A stretch of DNA of 64,000 nucleotides from Amaurobius ferox (taxonomy: Eukaryota; Arthropoda; Arachnida; Araneae; Amaurobiidae): assembly GCA_951213105.1 (NCBI GenBank), contig OX578135.1, forward strand, positions 161,067,250 to 161,131,249, given 5' to 3'. Under the pieces are notes generated by a model. That model had not been told where the DNA came from. It saw only the letters and a list, made by a program, of their open reading frames with translations, and searched no databases. Below, piece by piece: positions 25,052 to 37,738 of the stretch. The position numbers were made by a program, and so were the translations under genes. Positions within the stretch are counted from its first letter, which is position 1; each line of letters begins with the position of its first letter.

Positions 25052-25691
25052 TAGTTCATTATAATTCTGGAATTAACATCACTTGTTTATATTTGCCATC
25101 TCTGTCTGTGTGTCCTTTATCGTCACACTCTATTCGCTCTTTCATGATGTTGCCTTTTCTGTGCCGGGTAGTATAATTTAAATCGAAAGAGATTTACTGA
25201 AAGAGATATACAATGAAATGGAATCATTTATAATTGCAGCTATAATGTGTACGTTGTAACAACGCATTTACGCTGTCGCATATACAGAAATCGATTCACT
25301 CTATGACAGATTGTTGCAAGGTTGTAATTGCATAGCTCCAAGAGGGTTAACGAAGTATTGGAGCCTTATTTTGCCTCTTTATAGTACATGATTGATCAAA
25401 CTTTGCACTTTGGGAAGATATTTATTACAATTAAATATATCAAGTGTAGTCTTTTAATGAACATTATATTCCAATCAGTTAATGAATCTAACAAAAGCAC
25501 TGCGAACTTTTCAGCCTTTCACAATGCAGAGTAACCTCCCCTTCCCCTCCTCCCAACAAAAAAATAACAAGTTATGCAGTATTTATTTTTTGTTCCCCCC
25601 CCCCCACACACTATATAAATATTTTGAACAGTTAATTTTCATATTTACTCTCATAATATAACATTATTAAATTTGAAAACTAGAGAAAAAA

Positions 25692-26491
25692 TCTGATATG
25701 AGCAGTACATGACTTTCACTGCAGACTCAAATTCATTTTCTCCTTATTTCATTATTAATTCATCGAGTTTAATTGCACTAAATAACATGCATAATTACAC
25801 TGAATTTACATTTTTAGTTCAGCTTTCGTTTTCATTTGGTAACGGGACTTATTCTCAAAACCGGAGTAGCAAGAATGTGAAAAACTAAAATATCTTGAGA
25901 ACGGCTCGTTCTAGAGTAATGGAGTCAGTCTTATTTTTTTTTCAACTCTAAAAATTACATGAAAAACAAGCATTTAATTAATGCATTTCAGCATACGTAG
26001 TCTTTAATTTCAAATTTTAACGATTTTTGCGGGACATTTCGAAAAAAAAAGTAGGTTATTTTTTTCCGAATCCCACCAAAATCTAATTAGCACCAGGATC
26101 ACCCCCAAGTGACTTATCTACCAAATTTTATGAAATCTGGTCTATTAGTTTTTCAGCTACAGTAGATACAGGCAATTTTTGCGGGCCATTTCCCAAAAAG
26201 GAATTAGTTCTTTTATCCCAAATCGTACCAAAATATAGTCGGCACCAGGGTTAATCACAAGGGATCAAATTTTAAAAATTCGGTCAATTAGTTATTCAGC
26301 TAGAGTGAATACATACATTGCGCAGACACACACATACACACACACACACATACGGACGCCACGCTTAAAATAGTTTTTTTTTTCGTATTTTAGAGGTCTT
26401 AAAACATGTAGTTCCGTCAAAAACCCGAGTTGCGATGTTTGACACGTTTCCAATACTTTCCCTATACATTACCATGTATTGCAGGGAAAGT
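25692..26491 (+). mobile_element. Repeat family B copy B1
   Basis: It starts TCTGATATGAGCAG after an A-run and ends with the hairpin actttccctatacattacc / atgtattgcagggaaagt. A CA tract lies at about 26320-26350. It has the same plan as family A but its own internal text (cgagttttcgac, gaccgaatttcac-like words). Confidence 0.6.
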
Positions 26492-26726
26492 AAAAAAATG
26501 GTGTTAGTGATGTTCAAAATAATATTATGTAACTTATTGAAAAATTTAACTGTTACGTTCAGTTACTGCTTTTTTTTTAAAAAGTAACTGACTGTACCAA
26601 TAACTTCAGTTACTCACAAAATAACGGTATAGTACTCGATACATTTTTAAGGTAATTTTACTCTACTCTGATCGTTATGTCAAGATATCATTCATATTTA
26701 TAGTATTTTATTGGATTTCATTCTAG

Positions 26727-26856
26727 CTATTTGTTCCCCCTTTCGGCGCTCTATACTCCTCAAATGTCATTACGATTTCTGCTGAAATATATCAAACTGG
26801 ACAATTCCAAGAACTACTGGGATCTTATTTCAAGATATAGAGCTTTCCCACAGCAG
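26727..26856 (+). CDS. DUF885 gene exon 3 (residues 111-154)
   Basis: The acceptor is ttcattctag and the donor is gtatat. It starts with one base completing the Ser codon left by exon 2. The frame runs LFPLSALYTPQMSLRFLL to a Tyr-Trp-Asp-Leu-Ile-Ser-Arg-Tyr-Arg-Ala-Phe-Pro motif. DUF885 proteins have a closely similar Tyr-x-x-Tyr-x-x-Arg-Leu-x-Ala-Phe-Pro block here. It ends in phase 0. The exact phase match across a 13-kb intron supports the model. Confidence 0.85.
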
Positions 26857-26917
26857 GTATATACTTTTTGATTAGCAATACTTTGAAACCTTTGTATCCT
26901 TGCACTGTATTAAATAT

Positions 26918-27540
26918 CTATACAAAAGAATTGAAAATTTATCTGTTTGTCTGTTTGTCTCATCACCACGAGAGAACGGCAGTACCGAATTTCATGAAAT
27001 TTTGATATGTAGCCTTGGTAGGATCCTAGACATATAAGCGTTGTCTCCGTCCGTTTTAGGGACGTTTCGTGCTGGGGATTAAATAATGTTTGGAGTTTGT
27101 CACACGAAACGAAGACGTTCTCATGTGATAATAATTCCATGTGTAATAATAATTCCATGAAAAATTATTTTTGTTACTATTATCTGAGTTGGAATTCATA
27201 AATACTTTTAACAACGAATTCGTTGACATCATCGTTTAGAAGTCTACTGAGTCGTATTCGACTAAAGGGTTTCTAGAAGGTACGTACCTGTTTGACATCG
27301 GCGTTTAGAAGAGTACCTGATCTGAAGCGCTCCTTTAAATATCTAACGTAAAAGTAAACGATAGAAAGATGATTTTTACTGAATACTGAAAACAAAAAAT
27401 AAAACTTCGCTGTTAAGGTTTTCGAAAAGGACGAGTTTACTTTTCAGAGTATTTTACAAAAAGAAAGAGGATTGAATCATATTTAAAAAAGCTGTATAAA
27501 ATATATAACATACGTGGGTAATGCGTTAAAATCAAAGCTG
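26918..27540 (+). mobile_element. Family H 5'-end fragment H5
   Basis: tctatacaaaagaattg, a diverged form of the H start, is followed by ctgtttgtctgtttgtctca, a cacgagagaacgg word and a tttcatgaaattttg phrase. It decays into unrecognised sequence (27,200-27,540) and is 3'-truncated. It begins 62 bp after exon 3. Confidence 0.5.
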
Positions 27541-27571
27541 CCCTTGAGCAATGAGTAAAAGATAGATAATA

Positions 27572-28515
27572 AAGATCAATCATGCATAAAACATTGATTA
27601 CGAAACACTTTCCAACTGAAATGCAATTTTATTTAAACATCTCTAAAATGCGATACATTCAGCGGCGATATTTTTTTAATAATTATCACAATACTACAAT
27701 AATTTATTTTACTTGGAAACTTAAAACTTCATCAAAAAAGGCAATGCTATAAAATCGTCTGCTTCTCTATGTAAAATCAATGAATTTTTCATTCATATCA
27801 CTTGTATTCCAGACTCCAGAGCTCAATAATTTGGTGTGAAAAAATTCAGCAATTCTTATATAACTCATCTTAGAATCACTTGATTTGTTTACATTCTGCA
27901 ATCCATTAAAATTAGGTTTCGTTGTAGAAATAATCAAAGTTTGATGATCATTTAAACTCAAAAATATTGTAATTGAGTAGGCGCAAAATATAGATGCACA
28001 GATAATACGGAAAAATAAAGTGGTTTTCGGACGGATGCAACACTAAATATAAATTTAAGGATATTTAAGCATCACGAGTTTTACCCTGGGGAAAATATGG
28101 ATGCCATATTTTATTTTGCGTGGTCTCTTCATATGTCATTGGTGTAATTATTATTTTAATTTTATTTTAAAAATCTACCAAACATATTTTGCTGAAATTT
28201 GTTTTATATATTTTATGGGATAATTTTAATATTTTCTAAAATTTTCGAAGCAATTTGTGAATTTTAACTTCGCTTAAAAAATATTTGAAAAATTAGGTCC
28301 TATAGGGTTCAATGTATTTTACTTTTTCAACTCAGTTTCAATCCGGAACTAATTGGGTGATATTATTCATTTTTATTCCCATATGTACCACAGACCATCT
28401 CAACAACATACTAGAATTTTATTTTGATAAAGTCATTTTTACGGCAGTTATCGTGCGAACGAGCAGACAGACAGACAGAATGAACAAAGTCATAAACACT
28501 TTTTAACTATGTTGG
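27572..28515. repeat. Repeat family D copy D2
   Basis: Same start (agatcaatcatg) and end (cagacagacagacag, aaagtcataaacactttt) as D1. It lacks the internal duplication seen in D1. A poly-G run (about 28539-28548) follows directly. Confidence 0.5.
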
Positions 28516-28689
28516 AAAGTGTTAAAAATACAAAAGGGGGGGGGGGTTAAACTGGTTGATAAAATTTGAAGTTCAAAATTCAAGTGAAAATAAAAGTGGC
28601 AGGAGCATGACACTGCGTGAAAATGAAAACGATGAATGAATGATTGAATGATTCGGGAAATGAAATGAATGATTCGGGATATAGACATT

Positions 28690-28925
28690 TTTACCTTGTC
28701 TTCTGTGACCACTTGTGAATACTGTGAATTTTTACCTTGTCTTCTGTGAATAACTGTGAATAATTTGAATATTTACCTTGTCTACTACGATATTTATCAA
28801 AAGAATTGATTGATTAGAAAGAAATTGGGTATAAATTTTGTAGAACCAATACTTCTCACCAAGTACTGGTTCTTTCAAAACCTCCTCACCAATACTTCTC
28901 ACCAAGAAGTCTTGGTGAGAAGTCT
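28690..28925. repeat. Short tandem repeat and hairpin cluster
   Basis: ttaccttgtcttctgtga occurs at about 28692 and 28733, and a diverged ttaccttgtctact follows at about 28771. At about 28890-28922 cttctcaccaaga and tcttggtgagaag form a perfect 13-bp stem. Non-coding. Confidence 0.6.
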
Positions 28926-29099
28926 TGGTGTGAATCCAAAGTCAATTCTTAAGAAATGCATCTTAAAAATCGAAATGTTAGTTTGAAGGGGAAATCATGT
29001 GTTGGAAGTATCCGATATTTTGCTTTTCAATTCTAAATAGCAGTGTAAAAAGCAAACTTACAATTTAATATAACTCTTATGATTTTTTTCTAAAACTAG

Positions 29100-29168
29100 A
29101 TAGACGAGCAAATCGAACTGATGAGAGAAGGAATTCGTACCAATTTCACATTGAACGACAGATCTCTG
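29100..29168 (+). CDS. DUF885 gene exon 4 (residues 155-177)
   Basis: A 69-nt exon with acceptor ttctaaaactag and donor gtaagt. It encodes IDEQIELMREGIRTNFTLN followed by DRSL. Directly after Arg-Ala-Phe-Pro-Gln-Gln, this is the family's helix Gln-Ile-x-x-Leu-Met-Arg-Glu-Gly-Ile. It is phase 0 on both sides. The exon ends only 65 bp before an inserted family A repeat. Confidence 0.85.
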
Positions 29169-29233
29169 GTAAGTTATTTCAATCTTACTTTTAAATACGT
29201 AGTAAAAACGATGTGAAAAATATTTCAAAAAAA

Positions 29234-30290
29234 TCTGATGTGGGCAGCACATGACTTTCCTTATATAATGCAATGGATTTACTAGTTTTACAATAAAAAA
29301 GTAATGCATAAGATCCACGGCGCTGTGTTTTCATCGTTGAATTGTACATTGGGCGATTTTCAGGATGACAACATGTAAAACTATTTCAAAATACTCAATT
29401 AACTTATACTTTGCGTAACTCTAAACAACCATCAATATTGATAGCATCCTCAATAAACCATATAGTCCATATATTAAAACACTTTAATAATTACTTCATC
29501 ATCTAGTCGTCATTTTCATTCATTTAGCGTCATTTTTATCAATTTGGCGACATTTTCGTTAATTTGGCAACATTTAACAAAGTCGCCAAGTTGGCGACAT
29601 TCCTCCAAAATCTTGCCAAGCATTATGGACGGAGAAATAAGATATTCTTGTAGCAAATAACTGACTATTGGCGTCCAAGTACAAAAGTATTACCTAAAGT
29701 ATATTTTTTCATGAACGGAACTAACTAAATCCACGAGAATGATGTCACTCAACTTATCGCATGATATTACTTATGAAAAGTGAACATGTTTCAACAATAG
29801 GTAATATATATATTTTTTAATTTTATATGATTTTTTGATAAATTTTTGAAAAATGTACAATATCACGAGAACGGTTCATGCTAGCGTTCTAAAATTTGTT
29901 TTAATCGTTTTCTAATGAAAAATTATATAAGATATAACTATTTTCGTAACTATATTAAAGGTTTTGATTGAGGCTTTTTTTCAAAATTTCACTCGAAAAT
30001 TTAGAGGGGTTCTGAACATGCGATTGCGTATAAAAACAATAGGCTTTCAGTATTCATGGATTGTAATTTTTGTACCAAATTTCGTTCGAATCAGTCCATT
30101 CGTTCGTAAGTAATCGTCTCCACAAACTCACTGACGCACGCACGCACACACACACACACACACAGACATAAAAAATGATAGATTCGTGTTCATGGATGCT
30201 TGAAACGTGCTATCCCGTCGAAAACTCGAATTCGAATTTTCGACCCCGACACAATACTTTCCTTATACATTATATGTATATAAGGAAAGT
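29234..30290 (+). mobile_element. Repeat family A copy A4
   Basis: It starts TCTGATGTGGGCAGC, has (CA)n at about 30136-30164, and ends with actttccttatacatta / tgtatataaggaaagt. It is separated by only 29 bp from the start of the family H tandem. Confidence 0.6.
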
Positions 30291-30319
30291 ATTGTGTCGT
30301 TTTGTTTTTCATTTCCATA

Positions 30320-33300
30320 TCTATATAAATAAAAATGAAAATCTGTCTGTCTGTCTGTCTGTCACACCATCACGGGAGAACGGCTGAACCGAATTTGATG
30401 AAATTTTGTGGGTAGCCCAGAAATAGCCCCACTTAAAATTATATCCGTGTTTTGAGTTTCTACGACCAGTGGTTCTAGAGATATTAGTAAAAAACGAAAT
30501 TTTCGCTTGTCCCATCATCACGGAAAAACGGCTGAACCGAATTTAATGAAATTTGGTGAATAGCCTTGAAATATCCCCCCATAAATTTTGTCCAACTTTC
30601 GAGTTTCTAAGACCTGGGGTTGTCGAGATATTAATGAAAAACGGAACTCTTTCCTAGGAGTTCTACTCCCTAACTCCGTGGTTTATCCAAACGAAAAGCT
30701 TGAAAATCGTTTGAAAGTGAATTAAAATTTAATCTCTGAGTTTGATGGGAGATTTTTTACGTTAATTAGTAACTTTCTGAAAACATGAATTGTTTGAAAC
30801 ATGATTTAAAGGGGAAATCTATCTCCATGGTTCATGGTTTATTTAAAACAAGCTTTTACGGAACAATGAGAAGTATAGAGAAATCAAAATCGTTATTTAA
30901 TTTCGCAGTTTATGTTATAAGACATGACATATTTAACATGTTATAAGATTCTATCTTATATCATGTTACTCAGAAACGCAATTAAATTAAATCTGTCTGT
31001 TAATTTTAATAATTATTTTTTCGATTTGAATAATAAATAAATGGATATAAAAATATATTTTAGAAAAGAACGATTTGATTTTTCTTATAGCATTTTTGAC
31101 TGGATAATATCAATTACGGTCTTCAGGTTTAAAAATTATTATTATTTATATATTCGGGGATTATTGATTCAAGGATTATTGATATTTTCAAGTTATTATG
31201 CAATTATTTTATTATGACAAAAATTGTTTAAACTCATATATTGTATGTTGTACGAATCTTCTACAAATACACGTGTATATCTTTTAATCTACGAGAATAT
31301 AAGTAGTACAGGTACATTGACATATGTTTTGATATATATTGGCATATATTGGAATCAATTACGACCTTCTGGTATAAAGAGTACGGATATTATTGATGTT
31401 TTCAATTTATTACGTCATCTCTTTTATTTTGGCAAATATTTTTGAGACGCATATTGTAATACGGGTAATCTTCTACTAACACATTGGCATATTTTCTGAT
31501 CTGCGACAATATAATTAGTACGGGGTTGCATATATTCATTCAATTCCTATTTTTTCTTCTGTAAATTTGCTTACAAAAGGGGGCAGGATGTTTTATTCTT
31601 CAGATCTGATTGTGAAGATAATTTTGCATAGTGAGAACATATATTCTTAAACTTCTCTTTAGGAGCAATAAATTTAATATTTTAACAGAATTTGCACATG
31701 ATTGCGAACTTTAAGTTTCCTTAAATTATACACTCCGTACGAATAACGGGTGTGCTGTTAGTGGTTAATAAATTTTAACATTTTAGGAGGATATATCATG
31801 TTGCTCGGCATCGCAATTAAATTAAATGTGTTTGTTAATGTTTTTATTATTTTTTTTCGATTTAAATAATAAATAAATGGATATAAAAGTATATCTTATG
31901 AATGGACGGTTTGATTTTTCTTTTAATTATATTAATTGCTGACTGCGTACATCAATTTCATTTATTTTGGCAAAGAGTTTTCAAGCTTATATCGCATTTA
32001 GCTACTAAACTCATATATTGTGTTTAGCCAATAAATTCATATAGCCGATTGTTGAAACAGAAAAAGAGTAGAGCGGGTATATCTTCTAATACAATTGTAG
32101 TGTTTTCATTTAGTATATTGAAACGGGATAAGAATGTTTCATTCAGATCTGCAAATTCAAAGCTACGAATTTGGTGGGATATCGCTAATTTGACAACTTT
32201 TCTTAAACTTTGCCAAATTGACGGAAATGTCGCCAAATTGATATAAATGACACACAAACAGCTGCCATAAACCTTCGGGTTGGTCGTGTGGCTTGGGTCT
32301 TCTACATATCAATGAAATTTTTTTATGTTTTGTTAGAAGAGAGTACTGAAATGATGTTTGGTTAGCATTTATCTGTCAGACCAACCATCCTACTTAGTAA
32401 TACATTTAGCGAATTTTTAAAATGTCACCAAATTGATAAAAATGTTTTCAAATCTATAAAAATATATTGAAATTGATAAAATTGCGCTACATAAATGATA
32501 TTAATTGTTTTTTGTTAGGGGATAGTATTGTGATGATATTTCGTCAATTTGTCGCAAAGTGGAACTGTCAGTTCTACAGTCCCACTTGGCGATAAATTTG
32601 GCGATTTTTTAAAATGTCGCTAATTTGACGAAACTGTCGCCAAATGTTCCATAGAAATATAACTATTTAGACGATATTTTTTCTGCCAATTTATTTGAAG
32701 CAAATGATATCATGTCGCTTAGCAACGGATTTAAATCCAATGTGTTTATGCGGCAGACGATTTTTATTAAATCCTTTCCGATTTGAATAATGAAGATATG
32801 TATATAAAATAAATTTCATTGCCATTTCATTTTGGACTGGATAATATCAATTATACTCTTCAGGTTTAAACATTATTATTATTGATATTTTCCGGAATTA
32901 TTGATTCAGGGATTGTTGATATTTTTAAGTTATTACGCCATTGTTTTATTGCGGCAAAAATTGCTGACACACGCATATTGTACGTTGTACGAGTAATCTT
33001 CTAGGAATGCACGGGTATATCTTCTAACCTACGAGAATATAAGTAGTACAGGTATATTGGCATATATATTGGAATCAAGTACAGTCTTCTGGTATGAAGA
33101 TTAAGGGGATTAATTATATATTCAATTTATTACGTCGTCTGTTGTATTTTACCAAAAAACATTTGAGACTCATATTGCAATATGTGGGTAATCTTCTACT
33201 AATAATCGGACATTATAAGTAGTACGTGTATATCTTCCCATATAATTTTAGCACTTTAATTTTGACATATATTGGAATAAATGACTGTCTTCAGATTTAA

Positions 33301-33690
33301 AGATTACGGGTTTATTGGTATTTTCAATTTATACATGTAATCTACTAATACAGGTTATATTTTCAAATATTCGCGTATATAATTCGTACGGGTCCCATAC
33401 AATTTTAACGCTTTTATTTTGCATATATTGATTCAATTCCATATTTTTTTTTATATTTGCTTACATAAGGGGTCCAAGATGTTTTATTCTTCAGATATGT
33501 CCATGAAGATAATTTTATATAGCGAGAACAGAGATTCTTAAACTTCTTTTTAGGAGCATTATATTAAATATTTTAACAGAATATTTTGATTAAACATGTC
33601 ATTTAGTATACTATAAGAATTTGGGCATGATTATGAATTTCAAGTTTCTTTATATTATATACTCCGTACGAAGAACGGGTATGCTGCTAG
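30320..33690 (+). mobile_element. Helitron-like family H copy H2 (first of a head-to-tail pair)
   Basis: It starts TCTATATAAATAAAAATG after A (30319) and ends with ccgtacgaagaacggg, tatgctgCTAG at 33690. The ccgt/acgg stem just before CTAG is the expected 3' hairpin. It contains an internal decayed 3' end (about 31735-31757, gtacgaataacgggtgtg), so H2 is itself a composite of a shortened unit and a 5'-truncated unit. No Rep/helicase gene is present. Confidence 0.65.
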
Positions 33691-35739
33691 TCTATATAAA
33701 TAAAATTGAAAATCTGTCTGTCTGTTTGTCTCATCATCACGGGATAACGGCTGAACCGAATTTGATGAAATTTTGTGGGTAGCCTGGAAATAGCCCCACT
33801 TAAAATATAGTCCATGTTTGGAGTTTCTACGACTAGTGGTTCTCGAGATATTAGTAAAAAACGAAATATTCGTTTGTCTCATCATCACTGGAAAACGGCT
33901 GAACCGAATTTAATGAAATTTTGTGGATAACCTTGAAATATACCCCCCATAAATTTAGTCCAAGTTTCGAATTTCTAAGACTAGGGGTTGTCGAGATATT
34001 AATGAAATACGAAACTTTTCCCTAGGAGTTATATTCTCTAACTCCGTGGTTTATCCAAACGAAAAGGTTGAAAATCGTTTGAAAATGAATTAAAACTTTA
34101 TCTCTAAGGTTGGTGGGAGATTTTTTAACTAATTAGTCACTTTCTGAAAACATGAATTGTTTGAAACATGAATTTAAATGGAAAATGTATCTCCTTGGTT
34201 TATTTTTCACAAGCCTTTTCTCAACAATGAAAAGTATAAAGAAATCAAAAAGGTTATTTAATTTAGCAGCTTATGAGGAAGATTCTATCTTTATCATGTT
34301 GCTCAGAAACGCAATTAAATAAAATCAGTCTGTTATTTTTAATTATTATTTTTTCAATTTGAATAATAGATGAATGGATATAAAAATATATTTTAGATAA
34401 GAACGGTTTAATTTTTCTTTTAATTATATTAATTGCCGACTGCGTACATCACTTTCATTTAATTTGGCAAAGAGTTTTTAAGCTTTTATATTGTGTTTAG
34501 CTAATAAACTCATATATTGTGTTTACCCAATAAATTCATTCATCCGATTGTTGAAACAGAAAAAGAAAAAGTAGAACAGGTATATATTCTAATACAATTT
34601 TAGTGTTTTCATTTAGTATATACAAACGGGATCAGGATGTTTCATTCCTCAGATCTGCAAATTCAGAGCTACGAATTTGGCGGAATATCGCTAACTTGGC
34701 AACTTTTCTTAAATTTTACCAAATTGGCGGAAATATCGCCAAATTGATAAAAACGAAGCAAATCAATGAAATTAAATTTGTTTTTTTAGACGAGAGTACT
34801 GAAATGATGTTTCGGTAGCATCTGTCTGTCAGGCCATCCATCCTACTTAGTAACACATTTAGCGAATTTTTTAAATATCACCACATTGATAAAAATGTTT
34901 GTAAATCCATAAAAATATCATGAAATTGATGAAATTGCGCTTAATAAATGAAATTAGTTGTTTTTTGTTAGGGGATAGTATTGTGATGATGTTTCGTCAA
35001 TTTGTCGCAAAATGGGACTATCAGTTCTACAGTCCCACTTGGTGATAAATTTGGCGATTTTTTTAAATTATCGCTAATCTGACGAAAATGTCGCCAAATC
35101 TTTCATGGAGATCGCATTATTCAGACGATACGATTTCCATCGATTTATTTGAAGCAAATGATATCATGTCGTTCAGCAATGGGTGTAAATCCAATGTGTT
35201 ATGTGACATACGATTCTTATTAAATTTTTTCCGATTTGAATAATAAAGATATGTATATAAAATTAATTTCATTGATATTGCATTTTTAACTGGATAATAT
35301 CAATTACGGTCTTCAGGTTTAAACATTATTATTGATATTTTCGGGGATTATTGATTCAAGGATTATTGATATTTTCAAGTTATTATGCGATTGTTTTATT
35401 ATGACAAAAATTGTTTAAACTCATATATTGTACGTTGTACGAGTAATCTTCTACAAATGCACGGGTATATATCTTCTAATCTACGAGAATTTAAGTAGTA
35501 CAGGTATATTGGCATATATTTTGATATATATTGGCATATATTGGAATCAAGTACGGCCATGTGGTATAAAGATTACGGGGATTATTGATATTTTCAATTT
35601 ATTACGTCATCTGTTTTATTTTGGCAAAGATTTTAGATACTCATATTGTAGTACGGGTAATCTTCTACTAACATACTGGCATATTTTCTAATCTGCGATA
35701 ATATAAGTAGTACGGGGAGATATATATATATATATATAT

Positions 35740-36640
35740 GTACCGGATGATCAGAATTAAAGCACCCGTACCCTGAGCTCTCTATACATCGAACTACTCA
35801 GTGTAAAGGCTCCAAAATTGTTGAACCTACTATTCAAGATATGGGGAAAGGGATTACGCGAAAAAAAAAATTAGTTCCAGAAACACCGATAGGTGGCGCA
35901 GTACAAAAGAAAATATGCTGAAAAGACACAAAATAATCACAAAAGAACAAACACATGCGATATGGAATATTTCCTTTTTAATTTCTTTTACTGATATGAA
36001 AAAAAAAAGAAGATAAAAAATTGAAGAAACTTAAACTGTCATTGTAACTGCAATTTCGCACTGTAAGCACAAAAGTTTGCATAAACCCTTGGTTTGCAGC
36101 TACTATGTTCTGGGCATAAAAGGGGATAAAACTGGGAAATTTTCATTCTTATCAGCAATGGCTGTCACACTGCCAGAATGCGCTTTGCTTGTGAAGCTGT
36201 TTTATGAAAACAAAGGACATGCTGCTGCAGATGCACTTCGAGAGTTTCGTCGACTTAAGAATTTGCGCAAAGGACCATTACTTCCGCAAGCTCTCAGGAG
36301 AATGATCGCTCGATTCGAGAAAACTGGACATCTTGGAGTTCAGCCGGGTCAAGGACGCAAATCGACTCGTTCAGATGTCGTTGACGATGTTGCCACCGCT
36401 ATTGTTGAACAATCAATGGATAACGTTATAGGCTGTAGCAGTGCACGTGGAGTGTCACGACACTTGGGTGTTTCCTACAGCACAGTGCGGAACGTACTGA
36501 GAAACATAGTGCATTTTTTCCCATACAAAATTAGTCACAATCACCACTTGCTGACCATCGACAGGGAGAAGCGACTGACCTTTGTATTGACGTTTCTGGC
36601 TAGAGTTGAAGTGGATGCATCGTGGCCATGGCAGATAACT
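35740..36640 (+). pseudogene. Mariner/Tc-like transposase N-terminal fragment
   Basis: The frame 36077-36751 is coding-like from about 36158 to 36630. It has a helix-turn-helix region (ALLVKLFYENKGHAAADALR, then RMIARFEKTGHLG) and a second one (GVSRHLGVSYSTVRNVLRN). This is the bipartite DNA-binding domain seen in mariner-type and DUF4817-containing proteins. No DDE/D catalytic residues remain. The upstream part (35740-35800, ggatgatcagaattaaagc) looks like a terminal repeat. Confidence 0.65.
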
Positions 36641-36666
36641 ATACATATCACTATACATATTGATCA

Positions 36667-37239
36667 CTATACATACATATTGATAATTTTCAATTTAATA
36701 CTATTGATGGAATGTAAATCATGTTTAAAAAGACTATTATTTTTTAAATAATCTAACAGAAATTGAATATAAAATTTTTTACAGATAATAGCATAATTAT
36801 TAGAGGCTTTATCAACATAGGTGATAACATAGGATCTTTGTAAATCATTAATGGAATGTTTAATATTATCAATATTATATAAAGATCTAGACAATTTAAT
36901 ATCTCTAATAGCATTTTTAATAGATTCTAATATAGTAATTTCCACATATTAAATGCCTCTAATGGCAGAGCGTATTTACAAGCTAATTTATATATATATT
37001 TATCAAGATCTAGATTAATTGATTTTAAAACTTTAAAAGAATTATTACAAGAAGGTATCCTAAATTTAGTGCCAAATGACATAATGGTTCTTAACACATT
37101 GTCACTAATTATGTCTAAATCTCCTGTAACTATATGCCCCAGTCTGGATATAGAAACTTAGCAAATTTGTTTAATTTACAAATACATTCACTATCTACAA
37201 TTGACTGAGAATCATGATCTATAGAGAGAGATTGTGAAA

Positions 37240-37240
<1 letters not shown>
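36667..37240 (-). pseudogene. Penelope-like N-terminal fragment PLE5
   Basis: Read on the minus strand it gives the N-terminal landmark GHIVTGDLDII, then a Phe-Gly-Thr-Lys-Phe-Arg-Ile-Pro box, and after one frame change SYVITYVDKASNNYAIICKK near its end. It then stops where the mariner fragment begins. A (TA)n tract borders its upstream side (37240-37280). The palm motifs are absent. It is closest to PLE1. Confidence 0.7.
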
Positions 37241-37285
<45 letters not shown>

Positions 37286-37738
37286 TCCCATATAATTTTA
37301 GTGCTTTCATTCCGGCATATATTGGAGTCAATTAAGTGTTTATTGAGATTTTCAATTTACATGTAATGTACTAATACAGGTTATATCTTCTATTATTCGC
37401 GTATATAAGTAGTACGGGTCCCATACAATTTAAATGCTTTCATTTTGCATATATTGAATCAATTCCTCTTTTTTTTTTTTTTTTTTTTTGTAAATTTGCT
37501 TACAAAAGGGGCCAGGATGTTTTATTCTTCAGATCTGCCCGTGAAGATAATTTTGTATAGCGAAAACAGATATTCTTAAACTTCTTTTTAGGAGCATTGT
37601 ATTAAATATTTTAACAGAATATTTTGATTAAAAATGTCATTTAGTATACTATAGGAATTTGCACATGATTGTAAATTTTAAGTTTCTTTATATTATATAC
37701 TCCGTACGAAGAACGGGTATGCTGCTAGTATGCATAGT

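Larger units (their letters stand above)
23031..25171 (+). mobile_element. Tc1-like transposon Tc1-a, interrupted by a Tigger-like element
   Basis: The left end cacttcccaacatagaaaat followed by gcaacaccatgaag matches the inverse of the right end (ctacccggcacagaaaaggc, aacatcatgaaag). TA flanks both ends (23029-23030 and 25172-25173). Without the nested 741-bp element it is about 1.4 kb, normal for Tc1. It sits in family H4 sequence. Confidence 0.8.
14425..25220 (-). mobile_element. Helitron-like family H, reversed copy H4, heavily interrupted
   Basis: The 3' terminus is at 14425 (CTAG, preceded by A, with the decayed hairpin and agtatacccattcttcgtac words). Family H text resumes at about 16,290-16,812, again at 22,969-23,030 and after 25,172 (ataatttaaatcgaaag). 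The insertions are family D (15001), the terminal-repeat unit at 16813 and a Tc1 at 23031. The far (5') boundary is not resolved. It is the host of the deepest nesting in the window. Confidence 0.5.
33691..37728 (+). mobile_element. Helitron-like family H copy H3 (second of the pair)
   Basis: It begins TCTATATAAATAAAATTG immediately after the CTAG of H2 and ends tccgtacgaagaacggg, tatgctgCTAG at 37728, followed by T. Between about 35717 and 37280 it is interrupted by (TA)n-bounded foreign sequence (a mariner fragment and a Penelope fragment). The A|TC...CTAG|TC...CTAG|T layout is as expected for a tandem rolling-circle insertion. Confidence 0.65.
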
